Shown: one piece after another, positions 42,820 to 51,594 of the stretch
Layout of the letters: the number at the start of each line of letters is the position of its first letter
Numbering within the stretch: the first letter of the stretch is position 1
Assembly (NCBI RefSeq): GCF_025465255.1
Contig: NZ_JAODNI010000102.1
Coordinates: 1-64,000 of the forward strand
DNA from: Pseudonocardia sp.
GTDB lineage: Bacteria; Actinomycetota; Actinomycetes; Mycobacteriales; Pseudonocardiaceae
Reading direction: 5' to 3'
DNA: 64,000 nucleotides
The notes under the pieces: model-generated
The model's database searches: none
What the model was told of the DNA's origin: nothing
The model's input: only the letters and a program-made list of their open reading frames with translations
Program-made: the position numbers and the translations under genes

Positions 42820-43008
42820 ATGCAGGGCCCCAGCGCCGTCGTGCCCACGCCGCACGGCACCGAACCACCGCTTCCCGATCCACCGATCCCGCCCGGCCCG
42901 GAGCCGCAGCCGCCCGGTCCCGGGCCGCTCCCGGGCCCGCCGCCCAGCCCGATCCCGCCTCCCGGGCCACTGCCCCCGATACCACCTGATCCAGGTCCGA
43001 TTCCGTGA
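42820..43008 (+). CDS. 62-residue polyproline peptide
   Basis: ATG 42820 is preceded by a good GGGAGAGAAG site. After MQGPSAVVPTPHGTEPPL the sequence is almost only Pro, Gly, Ile/Leu and Ser in PP-x-P and PGP patterns, for example GPEPQPPGPGPLPGPPPSPI. No signal peptide or hydrophobic helix. Translation would need EF-P. Whether it is translated is uncertain since GC-rich sequence can make such frames, but the strong start context makes a real gene reasonable. Confidence 0.5.
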   Translation: MQGPSAVVPTPHGTEPPLPDPPIPPGPEPQPPGPGPLPGPPPSPIPPPGPLPPIPPDPGPIP

Positions 43009-43039
43009 TCGCCACCCGTGTCGGGTGAGCGAGCCGGAT

Positions 43040-43077
43040 CCCCGGCCTGGTGCCGGTGGAGCGCCGTCAGGCCGGGG
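43040..43077. terminator. inverted repeat at the end of the secreted nucleoside hydrolase gene
   Basis: CCCCGGCCTG (43040-43049) and CAGGCCGGGG (43068-43077) pair perfectly with an 18-base loop. The right arm overlaps the stop codon region of the minus-strand gene that ends at 43067, and the left arm lies behind the convergent polyproline gene. Possible bidirectional terminator. Confidence 0.45.
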
Positions 43078-44083
43078 AGGCCGGCCGCGGAGCCTGGACC
43101 ATGAGCGCCTGAAGGCGGTCGGCGACCGTGCTCGGGGGGGCCGCCGCGACCAGGTAGTGCTGGGTGCCGTCGGGCGCGGCGGTCCAGGTGTTCGCCCCGT
43201 CCGGGGCGACGGTGTTGCGCCCCGCCCCGCTCAGCTCGAACAGCCCCGCCGTCCCCTTCGCGGCGACGTGGACCGCGGTCTGGTCCCAGCTGGCGCGATC
43301 GACCCCGGCGCCGGCGTAGATCTCGTAGGCCCGGCGCACGGGATTCGTCGTGGGTGTCCGCGCCAGCGTGGATCCGGTCTGGATCTCGACGCCGATCTCG
43401 AATCCGCTGAAGATCACCGGAGTCGGCCAGTCGTTGACGGCCCGGACCGCGGCGGACGGATCCATGAGGAAGTTCGACTCCCTGCCCTGCGGGTACCGGC
43501 CGCCCATCAGCACGAGTCTGCCGACCTTCCGGGCGACGAGCTGGCGCCCGGTGAGCGAGCTGACCGCGTCGGCGGGGGAGTCGAGCAGGTCGGCGAGGTT
43601 CGTCTCCGCGCCGATGGCCGCGATGACGACGCCGTGGTCGGGCTGGGCGGCGAGTAGCCGTCGGTAGAGCCCGACGGCTTCGGGGGCCCGCGCGCCGTCG
43701 GCCAGGTTGTGGGGGAACTCGCGCGCCAGCGGCCGGGCGTAGTCCTGCGCGGCGACGCTGTCGTCGACGGGCTTGAGGGCCCCCACCGGGACGTCCCCGT
43801 GCCCGTACCAGGTGTTGATCGCATCGACGGCGGGGGCGCCCCACCGGCTCCGCGAGTTCACCATGACCCCGAGCAGCCGGACGCCTCCCTGGTCCTGCAG
43901 CGCGTGGGCGACCGCAAGGGCGCCCGCGTCGTCGGCGTCACTGAACAGGTCGGTGTCGACGATCAACCGAACCGGAGCACCCGTCGGCGGCGCGGCGCCG
44001 GCCGGCCCGGCACCGGTGAGCATCAGTGTGGATACACCGATCGCGACGGCGAGGGCACCGGTGATCCGTCGTCTTCTCGTCAC
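43067..44083 (-). CDS. secreted nucleoside-hydrolase-like protein
   Basis: Encodes 338 residues from ATG 44083. A Sec signal is visible: RRRRITGALAVAIGVSTLML then AGPAGAAPPTGAPV, with likely cleavage after AGA. The mature part starts RLIVDTDLFSDADDAGALAV, a modified form of the nucleoside hydrolase DTDPGxDDAxA site, with extra residues between the aspartates. LVLMGGRYPQGRESNFLMDP keeps the family mark for the ligand-binding Asn. The protein may salvage nucleosides or cleave other N-ribosides outside the cell. Confidence 0.8.
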   Translation of the reverse strand: MTRRRRITGALAVAIGVSTLMLTGAGPAGAAPPTGAPVRLIVDTDLFSDADDAGALAVAHALQDQGGVRLLGVMVNSRSRWGAPAVDAINTWYGHGDVPVGALKPVDDSVAAQDYARPLAREFPHNLADGARAPEAVGLYRRLLAAQPDHGVVIAAIGAETNLADLLDSPADAVSSLTGRQLVARKVGRLVLMGGRYPQGRESNFLMDPSAAVRAVNDWPTPVIFSGFEIGVEIQTGSTLARTPTTNPVRRAYEIYAGAGVDRASWDQTAVHVAAKGTAGLFELSGAGRNTVAPDGANTWTAAPDGTQHYLVAAAPPSTVADRLQALMVQAPRPASPA

Positions 44084-44213
44084 GTCGCCGCCCCTTCGTC
44101 CTCGGGCGCACCATCATCGGGGTGATCCCGGTCCGACGCAACGAGCCACCGTCGATCGCCTCGCTCCGGCACGCCGCCGCTTCCGTGCGTCTCCGCGGCG
44201 TTCGGGCACCCTC

Positions 44214-45248
44214 TCAGGACGCGAACGCCGGGATGACCTCCTTCGCGAACAACCGCGCCGAGGACATCGCCTGGTCCCGGGTGATGCCCGGCAGCTGCGT
44301 CCAGCACTGCATCTCGGTCACGCCGAGCTCGTCCCGCAGCCGCGTGACGTGCGCGACCGCGTCGTCCGGGGTGCCGATGATGTAGCGGTCCTTGAAGGTC
44401 TCGAAACTGACGGTGTCCGCGTCCGCGACGACGCTGCCGTCGTCGGCCCGCAGGACCCGCTCGCCCGACGCCGACTTCTTGCCGTAGAGCTCGCGGAACA
44501 GGTGGGTCACGGCGGGGGCCGCGATCTCCTCCGCCTTCTCGCGGGTCTCGGCGATGAACCCGCCCCGCATCACCGGGCGCTCGGCCGGGACGTACCCGAC
44601 TTCGGCGGCGGCCGCGTCGTAGGCGGCGAGGTGTTCCGCCAGCTCGGCAAAGCCGTGCCGGGGTGAGCACACCAGCGGGCAGTGACGCTCGGCCGCCTTG
44701 CGAAGCAGCTTCGGCCCGGACACGCCGTACCAGATCGGCGGGTGCGGCGCCTGCACCGGCTTCGGGGAGAGCCGTGTCTCCGGGACGTGCACGAACCGCC
44801 CGTCCATGCTGAACGTCTCCTGCGTCCACGCCGCCTGGAGCACGTCCAGGTACTCCTCGAAGCGGCTGGCGCGGTCGTCGTAGGACACCTGCAGGCCCGC
44901 GAACTCCTCCCGCACGTAGCCGGGTGCCACGCCGAGCGTGAACCGCCCGCCGGAGAGGTTGTCCAGCACGGCCACGTCCTCGGCGAGCTTCACCGGGTTG
45001 TACAGCGGCGCCAGCAGCACGTTGGTGCCCAGCGTGATCCGGTTCGTGACGGCCGCGGCGGCCGCCAGCACCATGAGCGGGCTCGGGTTGTGCCCGTCCG
45101 CCTGGAAGTGGTGCTCGGTCACCTGCAGGGAGTCGTAGCCCAGGTCCTCGACCTCGGGGGCGACCTGCACGAAGTCCTGGACGGCATCCGCCCACGTCAT
45201 CCCGCTCCCGGCGGGGGTCACCATGCCGAACACCATTCCGAAACGCAC
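44214..45248 (-). CDS. LLM class flavin-dependent oxidoreductase
   Basis: Encodes 344 residues from GTG 45248 (AGGAGG 7 bases ahead); the much longer frame is antisense to the pxpA gene. VEDLGYDSLQVTEHHFQADG, then ITLGTNVLLAPLYNPVKLAE and VAVLDNLSGGRFTLGVAPGY, are LLM motifs. It may oxidise an alkane-type or other organic substrate using FMNH2. It is divergent from the pxpABC-acc operon, with a 195-base shared upstream region, so regulation could be common. Confidence 0.88.
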   Translation of the reverse strand: MRFGMVFGMVTPAGSGMTWADAVQDFVQVAPEVEDLGYDSLQVTEHHFQADGHNPSPLMVLAAAAAVTNRITLGTNVLLAPLYNPVKLAEDVAVLDNLSGGRFTLGVAPGYVREEFAGLQVSYDDRASRFEEYLDVLQAAWTQETFSMDGRFVHVPETRLSPKPVQAPHPPIWYGVSGPKLLRKAAERHCPLVCSPRHGFAELAEHLAAYDAAAAEVGYVPAERPVMRGGFIAETREKAEEIAAPAVTHLFRELYGKKSASGERVLRADDGSVVADADTVSFETFKDRYIIGTPDDAVAHVTRLRDELGVTEMQCWTQLPGITRDQAMSSARLFAKEVIPAFAS

Positions 45249-45443
45249 GGTCGGCCTCCTGTCGTCCTCGGCCCGGCTCCGGGTGCGGCCCACACTCCGG
45301 GCCCGGCTCCGGCGGCGCCACTGGCGGATACGCAGTGTGCGCCGCGGCGAATTGGGGAATCCGAGATTGCCCAGCTCATCGACGTGAGGAAGCCTTCGGC
45401 ATCGTCCGACCACCTCCTCGGCGCACCTCCGGAAGGAGCCAGC

Positions 45444-46232
45444 ATGACGGACCACCAGGCCCTGCGGGCCGTGGACATCAACTGCGACATCGGCGAGGGC
45501 TTCGGCAACTGGGCCATGGGCGCCGACGCCGAGATCATGCCCCTGATCACGACCGCGAACGTCGCTTGCGGCTTCCACGCCGGCGATCCGGTGATCATGG
45601 GTCGCACCGTCGAGCTGGCCGACCAGCACGGCGTCGTCGTGGGCGCGCACCCCGGGTACCAGGACCTGATGGGCTTCGGCCGCCGCCCGATACCGCTCGC
45701 CCCGGAGGAGGTCGCGGCCATCGTGACGTACCAGGTGGGGGCGCTGACCGGGTTCCTCCGGGCGCGGGACATGCCGCTCAACCACGTGAAGCCGCACGGC
45801 GCGCTGTACGCGTACCTGCGCGACAACGCCGAGGCCGGCGCCGCCGCCGCGGGCGCGGTCCACCGACTCGCGCCGGAGGCGAAGGTCTACTGGCCCGCCC
45901 CGACGACGGGCGCGGTGTTCTGCGAGGAGCTCGCGGAGCTGGGCCACGAGGTCATCGGCGAGATCTACCCGGACCTCAGCTACTCCCCCGACGGCCACCT
46001 CGTGATCCAGAAGCAGAAGCTCCGCACGGACGTCGCGTTCGCGGCGTCGCAGGTCAAGCGCTTCCTGGCCGAGGGCGTCGTGCAGGCGGAGGACGGCACC
46101 CTGCTGCCGCGCGAGGCGCGCAGCGTGTGCATCCACTCGGACGGACCCAACGCGGTCGACGTCGCGCTGGCCGTCCGCACCGCGATCACCGAGTCCGGCG
46201 CGACCATCGCGGCCGTCGGGGCCGACGCGTGA
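45444..46232 (+). CDS. pxpA: 5-oxoprolinase subunit A (LamB/YcsF family)
   Basis: Encodes 262 residues from ATG 45444 (GGAAGGAG ahead). VDINCDIGEGFGNWAMGADA, TTANVACGFHAGDPVIMGRT, MPLNHVKPHGALYAYLRDNA and EARSVCIHSDGPNAVDVALA are canonical for PxpA. With PxpB and PxpC it hydrolyses 5-oxoproline to glutamate using ATP. First gene of a five-gene operon. No signal peptide. Confidence 0.95.
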   Translation: MTDHQALRAVDINCDIGEGFGNWAMGADAEIMPLITTANVACGFHAGDPVIMGRTVELADQHGVVVGAHPGYQDLMGFGRRPIPLAPEEVAAIVTYQVGALTGFLRARDMPLNHVKPHGALYAYLRDNAEAGAAAAGAVHRLAPEAKVYWPAPTTGAVFCEELAELGHEVIGEIYPDLSYSPDGHLVIQKQKLRTDVAFAASQVKRFLAEGVVQAEDGTLLPREARSVCIHSDGPNAVDVALAVRTAITESGATIAAVGADA

Positions 46233-47143
46233 CGGCGGCGGCCCGCCCCGAGCTGGCTCCCGGGCCCGACGGCAGCCTCTACACCTTCGGCGGCGACGAG
46301 TGGATCGTCGCGCAGCTGTCGGAGTCGATGAGCCTGCGGGCCAACCTCCGCGCCCAGGCCGTCACGCGGCGGCTGGCGGAGCTGGCCCTGCCCGGCGTCG
46401 TGGAGATCTGCCCGTCGAACGCGGCCTACATGGTGCGGATCGACCCGGACGTCGTGCACCCACGAGCCATGCTCGAGCGGCTGAAGGAGCTCGCCGAGGA
46501 GGTCGGCGAAGCCGAGGACTTCGTCCTGCAGACCCGCATCGTGGACGTCCCGGTGCTGTTCCGGGACGAGTGGACGCACGAGACCGTGATGCGCTTCCGC
46601 GACCGGCACCAGACCCCGGACCGCACGGACCTGGAGTTCGCGGCCGAGCTCAACGGCTACCCCGACACGGACTCCTTCATCGCCGCGATGGTCGGCGCCC
46701 CGTTCATCGTCTCCATGATCGGGTTCGTCCCGGCCGTGCCCTGGGGCTACCAGCTGGTGCCCGCCGACCGGCAGATCGAGGTGCCGAAGTACGTCCGCCC
46801 GCGCACCTTCACCCCGGAGCGGGCCTTCGGCTGGGGCGGCGGCTTCTCCGCGATCTACCCGGTCGACGGCGCCGGCGGCTACCAGCTGTTCGGGATCTGC
46901 CCGGGGCCGATCGTCGACCCGGCGCAGCGGCTCGCGGACTTCCGGGAGCAGTTCACCTTCCCGCGTCCCGGCGACATCTTCCGGTACCGCGCGATCGAGC
47001 GCGCCGAGTACGACGCCATCCGCGCGACCGTCGAGGACGGCACCTTCCGGTACCGGCAACGCGAGGTCGAATTCGTCCCGCACGACTGGTTCGCCGACCC
47101 GGACGGCACCGTCCGGCGGCTGGAGGGAGTGCTCGATGCTTAG
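46229..47143 (+). CDS. pxpB: 5-oxoprolinase subunit B (KipI family)
   Basis: Encodes 304 residues from GTG 46229 (GTGA overlap with pxpA). LAELALPGVVEICPSNAAYM, MVGAPFIVSMIGFVPAVPWG, YQLVPADRQIEVPKYVRP and FGWGGGFSAIYPVDGAGGYQ match the carboxyltransferase subdomain A/B type, KipI/PxpB. It is longer than the 230-residue E. coli form, mostly in the N-terminal part. It probably forms the carboxyltransferase-like complex with PxpC. Confidence 0.92.
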   Translation: MTAAARPELAPGPDGSLYTFGGDEWIVAQLSESMSLRANLRAQAVTRRLAELALPGVVEICPSNAAYMVRIDPDVVHPRAMLERLKELAEEVGEAEDFVLQTRIVDVPVLFRDEWTHETVMRFRDRHQTPDRTDLEFAAELNGYPDTDSFIAAMVGAPFIVSMIGFVPAVPWGYQLVPADRQIEVPKYVRPRTFTPERAFGWGGGFSAIYPVDGAGGYQLFGICPGPIVDPAQRLADFREQFTFPRPGDIFRYRAIERAEYDAIRATVEDGTFRYRQREVEFVPHDWFADPDGTVRRLEGVLDA

Positions 47144-48110
47144 GGTCCACCGCCCCGGCCTGATGACCACCGTGCAGGACGCCGGCAGGGTCGGCGCTTA
47201 CCACCTGGGCATGCCGCCCTCGGGCGCCATGGACCGGTTCTCCTTCTCGGTGGCGAACCTGCTGGTCGGCAACACCGACGCGCACGCGGCGCTGGAGTGC
47301 ACCTACCTCGGCCCGGAGATCGAGTTCACCGAGCCCGCGCACATCGCCGTCACCGGGGCGGACATGCCGCTGAAGATCAACGGAGAGCCGGTCGACGGCT
47401 GGACCTGCCACGCGGTCTCCCCCGGCGAGGTCGTGTCGTTCGACTTCCTCAAGGCCGGTGCCCGCGCCTACCTCGCCGTCTCCGGTGGGATCGACGTGCC
47501 GCCGGTGCTCGGCAGCCGCTCGACCTACACCCTGACCGGCACCGGCGGGCTCGACGGCCGCGCGCTGCGGGAGGGCGACGAGCTCAAGACCGGTGCCGCG
47601 GCCACCTCCGCCGCCGCGGGCGCGAGCGTGCCCGAGGAGCTGCGGACCGTGCACCCGTCGCAGGTGGAGCTGCGTGTGGTGGTGGGCCTGGCCAGCTACC
47701 GGCTGGTCCCGGAGAGCCTCGCCGCCTTCTTCACCACGGACTGGCGGGTCACCCCGGACGCGAACCGGGTGGGCTACCGCTACCGCGGCGGCGCCATCGA
47801 GTTCGTCGACCGCACACCGCCGGCGGGCGCCGGGAGCGATCCGGCCAACGTCGTCGACATCGGCTATCCCGTCGGGTCGATCCAGGTACCGGGCGGCTCG
47901 GAGCCGATCGCCCTGCTGCACGACGCCGTGACCGCCGGCGGGTACGCGACGATCGCCACGATCATCAGCGCGGACCTCGGCCGGGCCGGCCAGTCCAGGA
48001 CCAACGACGTCACCCGGTTCGTCGAGGTCACTCTCGAGGAGGCCCTGACGGCCCGCCACGAGCTCGCCGCCCGGCTCACCCGCGTCCACGAGGCGCTCGG
48101 CGCCGGTTGA
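47136..48110 (+). CDS. pxpC: 5-oxoprolinase subunit C (biotin-dependent carboxyltransferase family, KipA)
   Basis: Encodes 324 residues from ATG 47136, overlapping pxpB by 8 bases. RVHRPGLMTTVQDAGRVGAY, MPPSGAMDRFSFSVANLLVG, AGARAYLAVSGGIDVPPVLG and SRSTYTLTGTGGLDGRALRE are KipA/PxpC landmarks; GYATIATIISADLGRAGQSR closes the domain. The family is the same fold as the urea carboxylase carboxyltransferase domain, which matters because biotin carrier and biotin carboxylase genes follow. Confidence 0.93.
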   Translation: MLRVHRPGLMTTVQDAGRVGAYHLGMPPSGAMDRFSFSVANLLVGNTDAHAALECTYLGPEIEFTEPAHIAVTGADMPLKINGEPVDGWTCHAVSPGEVVSFDFLKAGARAYLAVSGGIDVPPVLGSRSTYTLTGTGGLDGRALREGDELKTGAAATSAAAGASVPEELRTVHPSQVELRVVVGLASYRLVPESLAAFFTTDWRVTPDANRVGYRYRGGAIEFVDRTPPAGAGSDPANVVDIGYPVGSIQVPGGSEPIALLHDAVTAGGYATIATIISADLGRAGQSRTNDVTRFVEVTLEEALTARHELAARLTRVHEALGAG

Positions 48111-48139
48111 CCCCCCACCCGCATCCCCGAGGAGGCCCC

Positions 48140-48379
48140 ATGGCCGAGCACATCGTCCACGCCCCGTTCCCCGGCGTGTTCTACCGGCGCCCCGACCCGG
48201 AGTCGCCGCCCTTCGTCAACGAGTCGGACACCGTCGCCTCCGGTTCGGTGGTCGGGCTGATCGAGGTGATGAAGATGTTCCAGGAGATCCGGTCCGAGGC
48301 CGACGGCACCGTGACCGAGTTCCTGGTCGAGAACGAGGCGGCGGTCGACGCGGGCCAGCCGCTGATGCGGCTCACCTGA
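48140..48379 (+). CDS. biotin carboxyl carrier protein
   Basis: Encodes 79 residues from ATG 48140 (GAGGAGG ahead). PFPGVFYRRPDPESPPFVNE and VGLIEVMKMFQEIRSEADGT contain the biotin attachment motif EVMKM (Lys in MKM). It is a short carrier made of the biotinyl domain alone, without the long AccB N terminus. It ends one base into the following carboxylase start (TGATG). It probably shuttles carboxyl groups for the PxpBC-type carboxyltransferase. Confidence 0.92.
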   Translation: MAEHIVHAPFPGVFYRRPDPESPPFVNESDTVASGSVVGLIEVMKMFQEIRSEADGTVTEFLVENEAAVDAGQPLMRLT

Positions 48380-49737
48380 TGGGCGCGGCCTCCCTCCCCC
48401 GGAAGGTCCTGGTCGCCAACCGTGGCGAGATCGCGGTGCGGGTGATCCGGGCCTGCCAGGACCTCGGCGTCACCGCCGTCGCCGTGCACTCCGAGGCGGA
48501 CACCGACGCGCTGCACGTCGCCCTCGCCGACGAGGCGGTCGCGATCGGCCCGGCGCCGGCGCGCAGCAGCTACCTGGACGTCGGGCGGATCGTCGACGCC
48601 GCCCGCACCGCCGGGTGCGACGCCGTCCACCCGGGCTACGGCTTCCTGTCCGAGAACGCTGCGCTCCCGCGGGCTCTCGCGGAAGCGGGGATCGCGTTCG
48701 TGGGCCCCCCGGCCGAGGTGATCGAGCAGGTCGGGGACAAGGTGGCCGCCCGCGGCGCGGCGAAGGCCGCCGCCGTCCCGGTCGTGCCCGGCAGCGACCG
48801 GCTCGACACCGCCGAGGAGGCCCTCGGCTTCGCCACGGACGTCGGGTTCCCGGTCCTGCTCAAGGCGGCGGCGGGGGGCGGCGGTCGCGGGATCCGCCGC
48901 GTCGACGAGCCCGACGAGCTGGCCACGGCCTTCGCCGAGGCGTCCCGGGAGGCGGAGGCGGCCTTCGGCGACGGCGGCGTGTTCGTGGAGAAGTGCATCA
49001 TCGACGCCCGGCACGTCGAGGTGCAGATCCTCGCCGACGCGCACGGCGCGGTGGTGCACCTGGGCGAACGGGAGTGCTCGCTGCAGCGCCGCCGGCAGAA
49101 GCTGGTGGAGGAGAGCCCGGCGCCGGGGCTGCCCGCGGGGCTGCGCAAGGAGCTCGGCGCGGCGGCCGTCCGGCTCGCCACCGAGGTCGGGTACCGCGGC
49201 GCGGGCACGGTCGAGTTCCTGGTCGACCCGCACACCTGGAGCTTCTACTTCATCGAGGTCAACGCGCGGATCCAGGTCGAGCACGGGGTGACCGAGCTCG
49301 TCACCGGCGTCGACCTCGTCGTCGAGCAGCTCCGGATCGCGGGCGGCCTCCCGCTCCCGCTGGCCCAGGACGAGATCTCCTGGTCCGGCGCGGCGATCGA
49401 GTTCCGGATCAACGCCGAGGATCCCGAGCGCGGGTTCTTCCCGTCGCCGGGCCGGCTCACGCTGCTCCGGCTGCCCGCGGGGCCCGGCGTGCGGGTGGAC
49501 ACCGGGTTCGAGACGGGCCGCAGCATCCCGCCCTACTACGACTCGCTCATCGCGAAGGTGATGGTGTGGGGCTCGGACCGGGAGCAGGCGCTGGCCCGGG
49601 CCCGCCGCGCGCTGGCCGAGCTGGCGGTGGACGGGGTGGCCAGCACGGCCCCGTTGCATCGCAGGATCGTCGGCTGGGACGCCTTCCGTAGCGGGCAGTT
49701 CCACACCGGTTCGCTGGAACGGTTCCTGGCGGGCTGA
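48379..49737 (+). CDS. biotin carboxylase (AccC-type)
   Basis: Encodes 452 residues from ATG 48379. KVLVANRGEIAVRVIRACQD, DAVHPGYGFLSENAALPRAL, LLKAAAGGGGRGIRRVDEPD, EVNARIQVEHGVTELVTGVD and IEFRINAEDPERGFFPSPGR are biotin carboxylase landmarks (ATP-grasp). It carboxylates biotin on the carrier with bicarbonate and ATP. The catalytic site appears complete; VNARIQVEH keeps Arg and Glu. Last gene of the pxp operon; stop is 3 bases from the convergent pucR stop. Confidence 0.94.
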   Translation: MGAASLPRKVLVANRGEIAVRVIRACQDLGVTAVAVHSEADTDALHVALADEAVAIGPAPARSSYLDVGRIVDAARTAGCDAVHPGYGFLSENAALPRALAEAGIAFVGPPAEVIEQVGDKVAARGAAKAAAVPVVPGSDRLDTAEEALGFATDVGFPVLLKAAAGGGGRGIRRVDEPDELATAFAEASREAEAAFGDGGVFVEKCIIDARHVEVQILADAHGAVVHLGERECSLQRRRQKLVEESPAPGLPAGLRKELGAAAVRLATEVGYRGAGTVEFLVDPHTWSFYFIEVNARIQVEHGVTELVTGVDLVVEQLRIAGGLPLPLAQDEISWSGAAIEFRINAEDPERGFFPSPGRLTLLRLPAGPGVRVDTGFETGRSIPPYYDSLIAKVMVWGSDREQALARARRALAELAVDGVASTAPLHRRIVGWDAFRSGQFHTGSLERFLAG

Positions 49738-49740
49738 GGG

Positions 49741-51279
49741 TCAGGCCGCCCCGGCCGTCTCCCCCGGAACCGCGTCGCGCAGCATCAACGCGACGTAGAT
49801 CTCGGCCAACCGGGGCGCCGAGTGCAGGTCGAAGCCGAGCAGCGTCCGCACCCGGTTCAGCCGGTGGCGGACGCTGTTCTCGTGCACGTGCAGCGCCCGG
49901 GCCGTCGCCGGCACGTTCAGCGAGGTCCGCAGGTAGACACGCAGGGTGTCCAGCAGGTGGTCGTGCCCCTCGAGCGGGCGCAGGACGTCGAGCACCCGTT
50001 CGCGCACGGACTCCACCCCCGCGCTCAGCACCAGCCACTCCATCAGGCCCAGGTCGCCGTAGCGGACCACGGCCGGGCCGTCGCCGCCCGGTACCGCGGA
50101 GAGCGCCGCGCAGGAGAAGGCGACCATCGCGTCGTCGTAGGAGGTCCGGACGCCGTCCGGGCCGCCCGCGGGGCGTCCGACGCCGAGCGGCTCGGCGCCG
50201 GCCGCCCGGCCCGCCTCGGCGAGCAGACCGTCGTCGACGTCCGCCGGCAGGCGCAGCACGAGCATGCCCTGCCGGCAGGTCAGCAGGTGCGGGACGCGCG
50301 AGCGGTTGAGCAGATCCTCGACGGGGGCGGGGGACGCATCCGTCCTGCCCACGGCGACGACCCCGGGCGTCCCGAGGTCGACGCCCAGTTCGGCCGCGCG
50401 GTCCTCGCTGTCGAGGATGCGCGGGTCGCGGACGCGTTCCGCCAGGGGCCGCAGGAGCTCGTCGAGGAGCTCTCCGCGAGCCGAGCGACGCAGCCCGCTC
50501 CGTCGCCCGCGCACGCCGAGCAGCCCGTCGAGCAGCCGGCCGGTGACGGTGAGGGCCCGCAGGATCAGCGGGACGGCCAGCGAGCCCCGGGACACCTCGA
50601 GGACCACCCACGCGACCACCGCGCCGTCGACCTCGACGGCCGTGGCGAAGAGCCCGTCCGCCACGATCTGGACCGGCGGCGCCGAGAGGGGCAGCTCCCG
50701 CAGACGCTGCCAGCGCTCTGCGGTGTCCGCCGCGGAGGTGGAGCTGTAGAGGACGGTCCCGTCGGAGCGGTGCAGCGAGGCCTCGCACCGCAGCAGCCTG
50801 GCCAGGCTCGCGACGAGCGCCCGCTCCGGGTCGGGGTCCCCGAGCGCCTGGACGAGCGTGTCCGTGATGGACGCGGACCGGCGGAGGGTCTGCAGGTCCC
50901 GGGCCACGAGATCCGCGTCGACCATGCGGACGATGTCCCGGAACGGGGTCTCCTCGGGTACGGCGAACAGCGGCAGCCCGTGCCGCTCCGCCTCCTGGAC
51001 GATCGCGCGGGGGACCGTCTCGAACGCGATGCCGGTGCCGAAGCCGAGCGCGACCACCCCGTTGCCGGCGAGCTCGGCGACGAGCGCCCGCTGCGCGGCG
51101 ACGTTGCGCCGCAGCCGCATGCCCGTGGTGAGGACGATCCACTGCGGCGGGACCCAGCGTGAGGGGTTCTCCGTCTCGATGGCATGGGCGCCGAGCACCA
51201 CGCGCCGCCGTTCGTCGTCGCCGCTGACCAGCAGTTCCAGCTTGAAGTCCGGGTGCGCCAGGACGTCGCCGAGAATCAT
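49741..51279 (-). CDS. PucR-family transcriptional regulator
   Basis: Encodes 512 residues from ATG 51279, with GGAGGTGG ahead. An N-terminal PucR domain (about 8-125; MILGDVLAHPDFKLELLVSG, WIVLTTGMRLRRNVAAQRAL), a GGDEF-like middle (about 280-400) and C-terminal HTH_30 (LRTSLNVPATARALHVHENS, VRHRLNRVRTLLGFDLH). PucR proteins regulate purine, amino-acid or polyamine catabolism. It is divergent from a class III aminotransferase gene and convergent with the pxp-acc operon, both plausible targets for amine or amino-acid use. Confidence 0.92.
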   Translation of the reverse strand: MILGDVLAHPDFKLELLVSGDDERRRVVLGAHAIETENPSRWVPPQWIVLTTGMRLRRNVAAQRALVAELAGNGVVALGFGTGIAFETVPRAIVQEAERHGLPLFAVPEETPFRDIVRMVDADLVARDLQTLRRSASITDTLVQALGDPDPERALVASLARLLRCEASLHRSDGTVLYSSTSAADTAERWQRLRELPLSAPPVQIVADGLFATAVEVDGAVVAWVVLEVSRGSLAVPLILRALTVTGRLLDGLLGVRGRRSGLRRSARGELLDELLRPLAERVRDPRILDSEDRAAELGVDLGTPGVVAVGRTDASPAPVEDLLNRSRVPHLLTCRQGMLVLRLPADVDDGLLAEAGRAAGAEPLGVGRPAGGPDGVRTSYDDAMVAFSCAALSAVPGGDGPAVVRYGDLGLMEWLVLSAGVESVRERVLDVLRPLEGHDHLLDTLRVYLRTSLNVPATARALHVHENSVRHRLNRVRTLLGFDLHSAPRLAEIYVALMLRDAVPGETAGAA

Positions 51280-51594
51280 CGCCCACCTCCGCCTTGCGAG
51301 ATCACGGCGTTGACGAAAACACAGAGCTGTTGCCGCGGTGTTGCGGAATCCACCAGGAGTGACTGACGGTTCAGAAGTGACGCACGAGATCATCCGGCGG
51401 GGTCCGCGCCGTCTCCGTCGAGGAGCGGGTTCGGCCGCGGGCAGTGTCGGCACAGAATCCCCCGGTGGCCATCGTCGATTCCCCGATTCCCCGCTCCCGC
51501 GTTGTCGTTTCCCCTCACCACCGGGCGCGGCCGCGCACCTACGGTCCAGAGGACCACCACCAGCGCGACGCACGAGCCCACCGGAGGGACACCA
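51280..51594. promoter_or_regulatory. divergent control region of pucR and the aminotransferase gene
   Basis: A 315-base gap with AT-richer parts near 51310-51370. It holds a tandem 8-base repeat CGATTCCC at 51476-51491. No coding frame is supported. The PucR operator is presumably here, but no strong dyad was seen. Confidence 0.45.
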
